From Taibaiella helva (lineage in GTDB: Bacteria > Bacteroidota > Bacteroidia > Chitinophagales > Chitinophagaceae): a DNA stretch of 64,000 bases. The DNA is taken from positions 280,147-344,146 of the forward strand of contig NZ_QUZZ01000006.1 of assembly GCF_003545695.1 (NCBI RefSeq), written 5' to 3'. Below, in pieces: positions 9,130 to 18,097 of the stretch. Below the pieces are notes generated by a model, which had not been told where the DNA came from, searched no databases, and saw only the letters and a program-made list of their open reading frames with translations. How positions within the stretch are numbered: position 1 is the stretch's first letter; each line of letters starts with the position of its first letter. The translations under genes were made by a program, and so were the position numbers.

Positions 9130-11622
9130 ATGAATTTAGCAGAGATACAGAAGGCCACTAAAGCGGAAGTCAGACCGGGCGTAGAAGACAGAGTCATCAA
9201 TGAGCTGCTGATCGACAGCAGAAAGATCATCAACCCTTCCAGGGCGATGTTCATTGCCATTAAAGGGTCGCATCGCGACGGACATGAGTTCATTGCCGAT
9301 GCCTACAAAAAGGGCGTGCGTACTTTCCTGGTGAGCAGCGATACCCAGGATATGTATCCCGATGCTATTTTCCTGCAGGTGCAGGATACCCTCACGGCAT
9401 TGCACCAGCTGGCCGCTGCGCACCGCAACCAATTCCATTTTCCCGTAATCGGCATTACCGGCAGCAACGGCAAGACCATCGTTAAGGAGTGGCTGTTCCA
9501 GCTATTGTCGGATAACTATAAGATCATCCGCAGCCCCAAAAGCTATAATTCGCAGATCGGCGTTCCCCTGTCGGTGTGGCGCATGCAGGAGCATCATACG
9601 CTGGGCATTTTCGAGGCGGGCATTTCCCAGCCCGGCGAGATGAGCCATTCGGAAAAAATACTGCATCCCGAGATCGGTATCTTTACCAATATCGGCGAGG
9701 CCCACAGCGAGGGCTTTCTCAACCTGCGCCAGAAGATCAATGAAAAGCTGGTGCTCTTCCGCCATTCGAAGGACCTGATCTATTGCAAAGACCACCACGA
9801 GCTGAACGAATGTATTGTGCAATACTGCCACCAAGTACGCAATGCGCCGGACAATCCCCTGCAGCTGTTTACCTGGTCGCAGAAATCGGAAGCTACTTTA
9901 CGGATCACGCAGGTAGAAAAGGGCTCGGGCGCCACGCAGATCGGCGGCGTATACCGGGAGCAGGAAATGTCGATCCGCATTCCCTTCACCGATAACGCGT
10001 CGATCGAAAATGCAATCCACTGCTGGTGCCTGATGCTGCTGCTTCATATCGACGCGGAAACGATTGCCGAGCGGATGGAGAAATTGCACCCGGTGGCGAT
10101 GCGGCTGGAATTGCTGCATGGCATGGACAACTGCACCATTATTAACGATACCTACAATTCGGATCTGACATCCCTCAATATTGCACTGGATTTCCTTGAG
10201 CAGCAGAAACAGCATCCGCGGCGCACCGTGATCCTGTCAGACATGCTGCAGATCGGCAAGCCTGATGGCGACTTATATACGGAGGTAGCCGAGCTGATCA
10301 GCCAGAAGAGCATTTCCCGCATCATCTGCATCGGACCTGCGCTAACCAAGCACAAAGCGGTATTCCGCCAGCATAAGAAGCTGCGCAGCATTTTTTTCAA
10401 GTCTACAGAAGACCTGCTGAAGAAGCTGCATATGATCACGTTCGAGAACGAGGCCATCCTGCTGAAAGGCGCACGGGCCTTCCGTTTTGAGAAGATCGAG
10501 AAGCTGCTCGAACAAAAGATACACAAAACAGTGCTGGAGATCAACCTCTCGGCGATACAGCACAACCTGAGTGTATACCGCAGCCTGCTGCCGCCCAAAG
10601 TGAAGACCATGGCCATGGTGAAAGCCTATTCGTATGGCAGCGGCAGCTACGAGATTGCCAACCTGCTGCAATTTGCAGGCGTGGATTATCTCACCGTGGC
10701 TTATGTCGATGAAGGTGTGGCGCTGAGAAAAGCGGGGATCACTGCGCCGATCATGGTTATGAGCCCGGAGTCGGGCGCCTTTGACCGTATGATCTCCTGG
10801 AAGCTGGAACCCGAGATCTTCAGCATCGAATCTCTCCGGAAGTTTACAGAGATCGCCCATACGCTCAACGCCCGCAATTACCCGGTACATATCAAGCTCG
10901 ACACCGGCATGCACCGGCTCGGCTTTATGCCGCAGGAGCTGGACGGCCTTATCGAAGAGCTGAAAGAGAACGATGCGGCGAAAGTAGTGAGTATCTTCAG
11001 CCACCTGGCAGGCAGCGATGCCGCCGATTTTGACGGTTTCACGAAAGAGCAGGCTGCTGCTTTTACCCAGATGAGCAACCGCCTTATCGCGGCTTTGCCC
11101 AATAAGCCTTTGCTGCACCTTTGCAATTCCACAGGCATTACCAGGCATCCCGAGCTTTACTTCGATATGGTACGGCTCGGCGTAGGCATGTACGGCTACG
11201 ATGCCAGCGGCAAAATACAGGCACAGCTGCGGCATATCGGCACGCTGAAGACCACCATTGCGCAGATCAAAGACCTGCCGGCGGGCGAGACAGTTGGCTA
11301 CAGCCGCAAGGGCAAGCTGAAAAAGAACAGCAGGATTGCGACCGTAAGCATCGGCTATGCAGACGGCTATTTTCGCGACTTCGGCAATGGACAGGCCTAT
11401 ATGCTGCTGCACGGCAAGCAGGCGCCAGTGCTGGGTTCGGTTTGCATGGACATGTGTATGCTCGACATTACGGGTATTGAGCAGGCCAAAGTAGGCGACG
11501 AGGTGACCGTGTTCGGTGACGAGCTCCCGATAAGCCTCCTGGCTTCCTGGGCCAAAACCATTCCCTATGAGATCATGACAAGCATCTCCCAAAGGGTAAA
11601 CCGGATCTATGTAAACGAATAA
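9130..11622 (+). CDS. Bifunctional MurF / alanine racemase
   Basis: Fusion enzyme of 830 residues supplying two steps of peptidoglycan precursor synthesis. Residues 1 to about 455 are a Mur ligase of MurF type (ATP loop GITGSNGKT at 108-116, PKSYNSQIGVPLSVW, NDTYNSD), which adds D-Ala-D-Ala to UDP-MurNAc-tripeptide. Residues from about 465 on are a PLP-dependent alanine racemase: Lys498 in MVKAYSYGSGS, Tyr724 in GYSRKG, followed by SIGYADGY. The order MurF then Alr in one chain is the known Bacteroidota arrangement. It ends at a terminator. No other mur gene is nearby. Confidence 0.95.
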   Translation: MNLAEIQKATKAEVRPGVEDRVINELLIDSRKIINPSRAMFIAIKGSHRDGHEFIADAYKKGVRTFLVSSDTQDMYPDAIFLQVQDTLTALHQLAAAHRNQFHFPVIGITGSNGKTIVKEWLFQLLSDNYKIIRSPKSYNSQIGVPLSVWRMQEHHTLGIFEAGISQPGEMSHSEKILHPEIGIFTNIGEAHSEGFLNLRQKINEKLVLFRHSKDLIYCKDHHELNECIVQYCHQVRNAPDNPLQLFTWSQKSEATLRITQVEKGSGATQIGGVYREQEMSIRIPFTDNASIENAIHCWCLMLLLHIDAETIAERMEKLHPVAMRLELLHGMDNCTIINDTYNSDLTSLNIALDFLEQQKQHPRRTVILSDMLQIGKPDGDLYTEVAELISQKSISRIICIGPALTKHKAVFRQHKKLRSIFFKSTEDLLKKLHMITFENEAILLKGARAFRFEKIEKLLEQKIHKTVLEINLSAIQHNLSVYRSLLPPKVKTMAMVKAYSYGSGSYEIANLLQFAGVDYLTVAYVDEGVALRKAGITAPIMVMSPESGAFDRMISWKLEPEIFSIESLRKFTEIAHTLNARNYPVHIKLDTGMHRLGFMPQELDGLIEELKENDAAKVVSIFSHLAGSDAADFDGFTKEQAAAFTQMSNRLIAALPNKPLLHLCNSTGITRHPELYFDMVRLGVGMYGYDASGKIQAQLRHIGTLKTTIAQIKDLPAGETVGYSRKGKLKKNSRIATVSIGYADGYFRDFGNGQAYMLLHGKQAPVLGSVCMDMCMLDITGIEQAKVGDEVTVFGDELPISLLASWAKTIPYEIMTSISQRVNRIYVNE

Positions 11623-11667
11623 AGCCAGCCGGGATCGGTTGGCTGGCCTTAAAACAACGGCTTTCAG

Positions 11668-11699
11668 GCGGCTGCATCTTCAGGTGCAGCCGCTTTTTT
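11668..11699 (+). terminator. Rho-independent terminator after murF-alr
   Basis: A 9-bp stem gcggctgca / tgcagccgc with an 8-base loop is followed by six T. A weaker hairpin (gccagcc / ggttggc) lies just upstream, right after the stop codon. Confidence 0.88.
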
Positions 11700-11889
11700 G
11701 CTGCTGTAGCCAGCGCCTCATTGCTCTATTAATCCTTTTCGGTTTACCCGACAACCCACATATTAATGTTTTTTTTCTTCAAAACCTTACAAACTTCTTA
11801 TTATATTTAACCTGTCTGCTAACGGGAACACCATCCCTTTGGTATAACCGATGATCCCGGCAGCGGGCCTCAACCAAACTTCTGAACAT

Positions 11890-14400
11890 ATGATCCTACG
11901 TCTACCCCGTTTTTTTGTTACGGTTCTTTCACTGCTTTGTTTTTTCCTTTTTCCCCAGTCGCTGCAGGCCCAGCTGCCCGATTGTACGCCCAGCGGCCAT
12001 ACCGTATATGTGCACACAGCCAATATCGAGAACTGGGATGTTACCCAGCCGCTGGTTACGGGCACCAATCCTTCGATCAATACTATTACCCTACCTCCCG
12101 GCGCTGTGGGCCTTGCGGTAAGCAAGAACCTGAACGATCCCACAGGCCCCTCGCCTACATTTTATACCAATGTTGGCGGCAACTACTATTATTACAACGG
12201 ACCCGGCGGATGGGTCAATACGGGCCATACCGCTAACGCGGTAAACCTTGGCGGCGGCGGCGATTATTTATATTCGCTTGAAGGCGGCGGCGGCAATGTA
12301 TACCGGTACGACGGCACCGGTAACGCCACCCTGGTGCTGACCGTGCCCGGCTTCAACGGCGGCGGCCCCTTCGATGTCGTTGGCGACTGCGCCGGTAACT
12401 TCTATATCCTTCGTACTGAAGCACCCGCCTGGCTGCGCAAATACAGCCCTACCGGCACCCTGCTCCAGGAGTGGGAAGTGGTCGGCGCGACCAATACCGG
12501 CTCCGGCGGCGGTTTTGCCATTATCGGCGACATGATGTACCACCACAATAATGGCCTGCAACAAGGCGTTATCGGCGCCACTACAGTTACCTGCTCACCC
12601 GTAAGCGGCCCCTTTCCCGGTCCCGGCGACTTTGCTTCCTGCCCTGTCGGCGGCGCGGGTGTCCCTTCTACCAAAGACACCGTCTACGGCTGTATCCCGG
12701 GTGCGGCCAAGACCATTACGGCTTCCGGCTCGGCGCCCTTTACCCACACCATCATCAGCGGCACCGGGACCATTACCGGCACCGGCCCCAATTTCGGTGT
12801 GACCAGCGATCAGCCGGTTACGATAGCGCTGACCTCAACCAGCAACTCCTCCTGTTCGCCTGTCGTTTTTGATACTATTATGGTTGTTCCTGCACCCACT
12901 GTCAATGCCGGTCCGGATGATACCCTGTACGGCTGCGCCCGGTACACCGGTACGCTCAATGGTGTGCTGACCGGCGGCACTTCCTGGATCAACTACACTT
13001 ATAGCTGGACACCTGCAGGGCTGATTACTTCCGGGGCCAATACCGCCCATCCCGTGATTGCGCCGGTATCCGACACTACCTACAAGCTGACGATCACCAC
13101 CAGCGCAGAGCAGGGCGGATGCACCATTTCCGACTCTGTCAGGATCAGTGTCGTGGATGAGTCTGTGGTACCCGATTACCAGTTCAGCATCAACCTGGGC
13201 TGTACTGAAGACACGGTGCATTTCACCAACCAATCTTTGCGCGGCACCAAAAGCTTCTGGAGCTTTGGCGATGGTCAGACAGACACCGCCCAGCACCCGC
13301 AACACATCTATACCAGCCAGGACAATTACCAGGTAAAGCTGATCTCCAGCAACTACCTCTGTAAAGACAGTGTGATCAAGATCGTCGATACCCGTCATCC
13401 CCTGTCCGCAGCTTTTGCTGCCGACCGCGATACCCTGTGCCAGGGATCGGTCGTTAATCTGACCAACAGCTCTACGGTAAGCCTGCAACCTGCCGGCTAC
13501 TTCTGGGATTTCGGCGATGGCGCCAGCGCAACGGCGACCAGCCCGGCGCATACCTATACCGCTGCCGGGACCTACCGGATCATGCTTGCAGTGAAAGATG
13601 CGCTGCCCTGCTATGATACGGCTTACCAGATAGTGGTGGTGGACAGCACACCGCAGTTGCGCCTGCTGCTGGACAATCATGATATCTGTACCGGCCAGAG
13701 CGTTACGATCCTGGCCCAGCATACACTTTCGGGTAATACAGGTCTCGAATGGACCTTCGGCGACGGCAACCCGGCTGCAGATGTTAACCCGGCTACCCAT
13801 GCTTATGAGCTGCCCGGCACCTATTTCATTCACCTGAAAGCACGCTACCGTGTGTGTGAAGACAAGGACGCGCAGGATTCCGTGAACGTGCACGCTCTGC
13901 CCCTGGTAAATCTCGGACCGGATACAACGCTATGCCTCGACGGCGCCCCCTTCTTCCTCAGCAATCTTGCGCTGGCCAACCCGGGCGACGGCTATCGCTG
14001 GAACACCGGCGATACCAGCAGCGTGCTGCGCATAGCGCACGACGGCACTTACAGCCTCACCGTAACCAACAGGTACGATTGTAATGCGACGGATGCTGTA
14101 GTGGTGAAAAAAGATTGCTACATCGACATTCCCAATTCCTTTACGCCCAACGGAGATGGCGTGAACGATTATTTCTTCCCCCGCCAATTGCTGAGCAGGA
14201 GCCTGGGAGCCTTTACTATGAAGGTATTCAACCGCTGGGGACAGGTTGTATATGAAACCAGCAACCGCAACGGCAGGGGATGGGATGGCCGCTTCAATGA
14301 TAAAGAGCAACCCTCGGGCGTTTATATCTACCAGATCAATGTCGTGCTGGAAAACGGCCGCACCGAACAGTTCACGGGCAATGTGACCCTTCTGCGCTGA
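11890..14400 (+). CDS. PKD-domain surface protein with CHU_C gliding-type C-terminus
   Basis: Secreted protein of about 836 residues. After a signal peptide (MILRLPRFFVTVLSLL, cut after LQAQ) there is a Gly-rich, propeller-like region to about residue 270, Ig-like segments (TVYGCIPGAAKTI, VNAGPDDTLYGC) and three PKD domains with the W-x-FGDG signature (SFWSFGDG, YFWDFGDG, EWTFGDG). The end is a gliding-motility-associated domain (IPNSFTPNGDGVNDYF, then FNRWGQVVYE), which routes proteins through the T9SS. The frame also has an ATG at 11851, but the ATG at 11890 starts a clean signal peptide. Likely role: cell-surface adhesion or polymer binding. Confidence 0.9.
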   Translation: MILRLPRFFVTVLSLLCFFLFPQSLQAQLPDCTPSGHTVYVHTANIENWDVTQPLVTGTNPSINTITLPPGAVGLAVSKNLNDPTGPSPTFYTNVGGNYYYYNGPGGWVNTGHTANAVNLGGGGDYLYSLEGGGGNVYRYDGTGNATLVLTVPGFNGGGPFDVVGDCAGNFYILRTEAPAWLRKYSPTGTLLQEWEVVGATNTGSGGGFAIIGDMMYHHNNGLQQGVIGATTVTCSPVSGPFPGPGDFASCPVGGAGVPSTKDTVYGCIPGAAKTITASGSAPFTHTIISGTGTITGTGPNFGVTSDQPVTIALTSTSNSSCSPVVFDTIMVVPAPTVNAGPDDTLYGCARYTGTLNGVLTGGTSWINYTYSWTPAGLITSGANTAHPVIAPVSDTTYKLTITTSAEQGGCTISDSVRISVVDESVVPDYQFSINLGCTEDTVHFTNQSLRGTKSFWSFGDGQTDTAQHPQHIYTSQDNYQVKLISSNYLCKDSVIKIVDTRHPLSAAFAADRDTLCQGSVVNLTNSSTVSLQPAGYFWDFGDGASATATSPAHTYTAAGTYRIMLAVKDALPCYDTAYQIVVVDSTPQLRLLLDNHDICTGQSVTILAQHTLSGNTGLEWTFGDGNPAADVNPATHAYELPGTYFIHLKARYRVCEDKDAQDSVNVHALPLVNLGPDTTLCLDGAPFFLSNLALANPGDGYRWNTGDTSSVLRIAHDGTYSLTVTNRYDCNATDAVVVKKDCYIDIPNSFTPNGDGVNDYFFPRQLLSRSLGAFTMKVFNRWGQVVYETSNRNGRGWDGRFNDKEQPSGVYIYQINVVLENGRTEQFTGNVTLLR

Positions 14401-14423
14401 TGCTGCCAATGATACAAGATACA

Positions 14424-14451
14424 AGCGGCCCCTCACCGGGCCGCTTTTTTT
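14424..14451 (+). terminator. Rho-independent terminator
   Basis: An 8-bp stem agcggccc / gggccgct with a 6-base loop and a run of T lies 24 bases after the PKD protein stop. A second small hairpin (cctgcc ggcg ggcagg) follows. Confidence 0.9.
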
Positions 14452-14598
14452 ATACCTGCCGGCGGGCAGGCAGGGAGCGGCATTGCGGCTGCCTTACCCA
14501 ACACAAAAAATAATCCTGCCGTCTTTGCATAATAGGAATAGAATGCTTATTATTGTGAGCAATTCTTTTGCCAAACTAATTATATATAATATCACAGG

Positions 14599-15762
14599 AT
14601 GAATCTACGTAGACGTTATTGGGCATTGGCCACATCAGCAATCTTTACTGTAGCAGGCCTTAGTTCCTGCAAAGATTACAGCCCCGATGAGCCGCTCCCG
14701 GATGTTTATACCCGAACTTTGTTTGTCGCCAGCAACAACCAGATTGTATATGCTATCGATCCGATAAATCCCAACGACAAATGGAAATGGAAATTCCCTG
14801 TCGATGGTGAAGTGCAGGCAACACCGCTGCTGTATAACAAGAACGTCTATATCGCTACCTTAGCCGGCAATTTGTACCGCGTCGATGCCCAGTACGGCAA
14901 GCTTCAGACCAACCGCTCCTTCGGTGCAGGCGAGCCTATTGCCGGAACGCCCATTGTAAGGGATGGCATCCTGTATGTAACTGCGGGCAGCAAGATCTAC
15001 GCGCTCGATCCCGGTTCGCTCAGCGATATTCCCACCATCACCCCTTACGATATCGGCGGCACTATCGTGGCCTCACCCACTACACACAACATTCCGGGCC
15101 AGGAACCCAAAGCTATCTTTGTGGCGGGCATGAACAACAAGATCGTTGCACTTAAGCCCGACCTTTCGCTTATATGGGAACGTACTCCCGACGAGGCCGG
15201 CGCGTTCTATTCTTCTCCCTGTGTGGCCAACGACAGCTTCATTTATATAGGCAACGACAACGGCTTCGTCTATTCATTCAAGATCCAGGACGGCACCGAT
15301 AAATGGAAATTTCCTACCGGCGGCCAGGTACGCAGCTCCCCGATCCAGATCGGCGGTAATGTGCTGGTGGGCAGCAACGACCGATACCTGTATTCGGTCG
15401 ATTCCGCTACCGGTCTGACGCGCTGGAAGGTGCTGACCGGAGACGGCGTTCAGTCATCGCCCTCTGTCTTCAACCAGTATGTCTATTTCGGCAGCTTTGA
15501 TGGCAATATGTATTGCGTAGACATCATCGATGGTAATGTGAAATGGCAGATGAAGACCTTTGGCCTGATCAAATCTTCACCCACCATCTATAACGGTGAC
15601 GTTTATTTCGGCAGTTTTGACAAGAACCTTTATCGCCTCGATGCGATGGACGGTTCGCAGAAATTCGTATTCAACATCAATGGGCAGATGGCGACCTCTC
15701 CCATTATCGATACCCTGGGTGGCGCTGCCGTCCCGTCTATCAGCGGCGATTACCGCTGGTAA
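14599..15762 (+). CDS. PQQ-like repeat lipoprotein (BamB-like propeller)
   Basis: A 387-residue exported lipoprotein. The lipobox GLSSC gives a lipidated Cys24. The rest is built of PQQ/quinoprotein-like blades: repeated patterns such as DKWKFPTGG, VRSSPIQIGGNVLVGS, VQSSPSVFNQYVYFGS and VKSSPTIYNGDVYFGS, about seven or eight of them. This resembles BamB or PQQ-binding-like beta-propellers. Catalytic quinoprotein residues were not recognised, so a scaffold or binding role in the periplasm or at the outer membrane is more likely. It is monocistronic and followed by a long perfect inverted repeat. Confidence 0.85.
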   Translation: MNLRRRYWALATSAIFTVAGLSSCKDYSPDEPLPDVYTRTLFVASNNQIVYAIDPINPNDKWKWKFPVDGEVQATPLLYNKNVYIATLAGNLYRVDAQYGKLQTNRSFGAGEPIAGTPIVRDGILYVTAGSKIYALDPGSLSDIPTITPYDIGGTIVASPTTHNIPGQEPKAIFVAGMNNKIVALKPDLSLIWERTPDEAGAFYSSPCVANDSFIYIGNDNGFVYSFKIQDGTDKWKFPTGGQVRSSPIQIGGNVLVGSNDRYLYSVDSATGLTRWKVLTGDGVQSSPSVFNQYVYFGSFDGNMYCVDIIDGNVKWQMKTFGLIKSSPTIYNGDVYFGSFDKNLYRLDAMDGSQKFVFNINGQMATSPIIDTLGGAAVPSISGDYRW

Positions 15763-15770
15763 GGTATAGC

Positions 15771-15819
15771 CCCAACGACAAGCGCCGCCGGAATGCTTCC
15801 GGCGGCGCTTGTCGTTGGG
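15771..15819 (+). repeat. 23-bp perfect inverted repeat (probable terminator)
   Basis: The arms 15771-15793 and 15797-15819 are perfectly complementary over 23 bp with a 3-base loop (tgc). It begins 8 bases after the PQQ lipoprotein stop. There is no T run, which is unusual for an intrinsic terminator. The 15820-15895 stretch after it is low-complexity (ttggaatttggaatc, tgattcctgatacctgattc, T run). Confidence 0.75.
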
Positions 15820-15950
15820 AGGTATTAGAGGTTAGACTTTGGAATTTGGAATCTTAGTACTTGATTCCTGATACCTGATTCTTTTTTTTCATGCCGATTA
15901 TTTTCCTTTACTTAGTGGGGTACTAAATCATTACCTGTAAAAACTTGCCT

Positions 15951-16361
15951 ATGTTAAAAATCGGAGATGAATTCCGCCACAAGTTCAGCTATAAGCAGCA
16001 GGACGTAGACGATTATGCCCGTATCAGCGGCGACACCAATCCTTTGCACATTGATCCCCAGGCCGGCAAAGAAAGCATGTTTGGACGCAATATCATCCAC
16101 GGTTTCCTGGGCGCGAGCGTATTTACCAAAATCTTCGGCTCGCTCTGGTATTCTGACGGACATGTCTACCTGAACCAGACCATCAAATGGCTGAAGCCTA
16201 TGTTTACCGGCCAGGAATATGAAGCCATGATCCGTGTAAAAGAGATTTTCCCTGAGAAGAACCGGGTCTTGTATGAGTGTGCGGTGTATGATGTGGCCAG
16301 CGGCGATCAAACTATTGCTGCCGAGGCCATGCTCATGAACAAAAAACAATATGTGTGGTAA
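15951..16361 (+). CDS. MaoC-like (R)-specific enoyl-CoA hydratase
   Basis: Small hotdog-fold protein of 136 residues, cytoplasmic. The hydratase signature SGDTNPLHID carries the catalytic pair Asp28 and His33, followed by the typical F-x-xxIxHG (NIIHGFLGAS) turn. The family hydrates trans-2-enoyl-CoA or enoyl-ACP. The frame also has a TTG 6 bases upstream; the ATG at 15951 is preferred. It is convergent with the deaminase gene and separated from it by a 23-bp inverted repeat. No fatty-acid operon is adjacent, so the pathway is unassigned. Confidence 0.88.
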   Translation: MLKIGDEFRHKFSYKQQDVDDYARISGDTNPLHIDPQAGKESMFGRNIIHGFLGASVFTKIFGSLWYSDGHVYLNQTIKWLKPMFTGQEYEAMIRVKEIFPEKNRVLYECAVYDVASGDQTIAAEAMLMNKKQYVW

Positions 16362-16375
16362 GCATTACCATAGGT

Positions 16376-16427
16376 CAGGTAAACAAAATGGACTATCTAA
16401 AGAAAGATAGTCCATTTTGTTTACCTG
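16376..16427. terminator. 23-bp perfect inverted repeat between convergent genes
   Basis: The arms 16376-16398 and 16405-16427 are perfect reverse complements around a 6-base loop. The outer parts are A-rich on the left and T-rich on the right, so either strand can form a terminator. It lies 14 bases from each convergent stop, fitting a bidirectional terminator. Confidence 0.85.
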
Positions 16428-16441
16428 TTCACAGATCGCGT

Positions 16442-16915
16442 TTAATAATGTTCCCGGTCTTCTTTCTTCAGCCACTGCTGAAAAACATCGAGCGCTTTCG
16501 TTTTGTCCAGGGCTATCATAGGGATCTTGCGCTGGTCCAGCGGCAATACCAGCTCGTCATAGATAAAAGAATCGTCAAACCCCGTACGGGCAGCATCTTC
16601 CCTGGTATTGGCATAAAAAACTTTTTCGGGTCGAGACCAGTAGATAGCACCCATGCACATGGGGCAGGGTTCGCAGGAGGTATAGATCGCACAGCCGCTG
16701 AGCTGATAAGTTTCCAGGTTGCGGCAGGCATCTCTTATGGCCATCACTTCGGCATGTGCTGTAGGGTCGTTGCCCGCCAGGACACTGTTCCAACCCCTGC
16801 CAACGACTACCCCGTCTTTTACGACGACACAGCCGAACGGACCACCCTGACCTTCTTCCATATGGCGCTGGCTCAGCAGCACGGCCTGTTCCATAAAGTA
16901 CTCATCCTGATTCAT
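16442..16915 (-). CDS. Guanine deaminase-like nucleoside deaminase
   Basis: Zinc-dependent CDA-fold deaminase of 158 residues. The zinc and proton-shuttle motif is T-A-H-A-E (His54, Glu56) with PCPMC (Cys84, Cys87). The sequence around it (NDPTAHAEVMAIR, YTSCEPCPMCMGAIYW, FDDSFIYDE) is closer to Bacillus GuaD than to TadA, as I remember those families. It would convert guanine to xanthine plus ammonia. The frame starts with TTG at 16954, but the ATG at 16915 is the better start. Divergent from the oxidoreductase gene, with a 112-base shared upstream region. tRNA adenosine deaminase is the alternative. Confidence 0.8.
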   Translation of the reverse strand: MNQDEYFMEQAVLLSQRHMEEGQGGPFGCVVVKDGVVVGRGWNSVLAGNDPTAHAEVMAIRDACRNLETYQLSGCAIYTSCEPCPMCMGAIYWSRPEKVFYANTREDAARTGFDDSFIYDELVLPLDQRKIPMIALDKTKALDVFQQWLKKEDREHY

Positions 16916-17027
16916 CTTGCGCAAATTGGTATTTGGTAAAATAATGACCTGCAAACTTAGCGAGCTTTGGGGTAATTATCTTATTTTGCAAACCTAATAT
17001 AAAAATAACATTCAGAGGATCACACAC

Positions 17028-18029
17028 ATGCTTAAAGTTGGCGTATTTGGTGCAGGACATCTCGGGAAAATTCACATCCAGCAATGGCTGGAAATACCGG
17101 GAGTTACTTTGGTCGGTTTTTACGACCCTAACGATGACCATGCCGCCAGCGCGATAACCCAATACCAGATAAAGCGTTATACCGACCCAGAAGCCCTTAT
17201 TGCAGCTGCCGACGCTTTAGATATTGTGACAAATACCACTTCTCACTTTGAAATAGCCAAAGCTTGCCTGCTGCAATCTCGTCATTTATTTATTGAGAAG
17301 CCGATGACCCATACCATGGCGGAGGCCAGGGAGCTGGTCAAGCTGGTATCGGAGGCCAATGTCAAGTGCCAGGTGGGTCACGTGGAGCGCTACAACCCTG
17401 CTATGCTGGCCTTACGGAACAGGAAGCTGGAACCCATGTTCATCGAAACCCACCGCCTGGCGCAGTTCAACCCCAGGGGAACGGACGTGGCGGTGATCCT
17501 GGACCTGATGATCCACGATATCGACATCATCCTGCACCTGGTCAAATCGCCGGTAAGGCGTATATCGGCCAGTGGCGTAGCAGTGATCAGCGATACGGCT
17601 GATATTGCCAATGCGCGGATCGAATTTGACAACGGTTGTGTGGCCAACCTGACCGCCAGCAGGATATCGCTGAAGAAGATGCGGAAAATGAGGCTTTTCC
17701 AGCGTGACGCATATATCGGGATCGATTTCCTGGATAAAAAAACGGAGATCATCCGGATGAAAGGAGAAGAGGAAGACCGGGGCTTTTTTGATTTTCCCAT
17801 CGAGCTCGGTGAAGGCAGGCAGAAGATCATATCGATCGATACGCCCAATATAAAACCGGTCAACTCCATCAGGGAAGAACTGGCAGATTTCGCCCTCTCG
17901 GTGCTGCAGGATAAGCCGGTAAGCGTTTCGGTATACGACGGATTGCATGCCATGGACGTCGCGCACCAGATACTGCAAAAAATGATTATACAAATGAACC
18001 CGGAGGCCAACGAAAAGAACAATGCCTGA
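17028..18029 (+). CDS. Gfo/Idh/MocA-family oxidoreductase
   Basis: NAD(P)-dependent sugar or cyclitol dehydrogenase of 333 residues. The Rossmann loop is GAGHLG at 8-13, and the family's EKP motif is at 90-92 (FIEKPMTHT). The substrate-side VGHVERYNPAM motif follows near 120, and the C-terminal alpha/beta domain is present. The sequence resembles UDP-sugar 3-dehydrogenases of this family, but I cannot fix the substrate. The polyprenyl sugar-phosphate transferase follows 68 bases downstream on the same strand, suggesting a surface-glycan role. Confidence 0.85.
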   Translation: MLKVGVFGAGHLGKIHIQQWLEIPGVTLVGFYDPNDDHAASAITQYQIKRYTDPEALIAAADALDIVTNTTSHFEIAKACLLQSRHLFIEKPMTHTMAEARELVKLVSEANVKCQVGHVERYNPAMLALRNRKLEPMFIETHRLAQFNPRGTDVAVILDLMIHDIDIILHLVKSPVRRISASGVAVISDTADIANARIEFDNGCVANLTASRISLKKMRKMRLFQRDAYIGIDFLDKKTEIIRMKGEEEDRGFFDFPIELGEGRQKIISIDTPNIKPVNSIREELADFALSVLQDKPVSVSVYDGLHAMDVAHQILQKMIIQMNPEANEKNNA

Positions 18030-18097
18030 GTAAACCGGATATATGCCTTATTGAAACGTCCTTTAACGAATAGTAAAACAGTAGCGTAGGAACCGGA

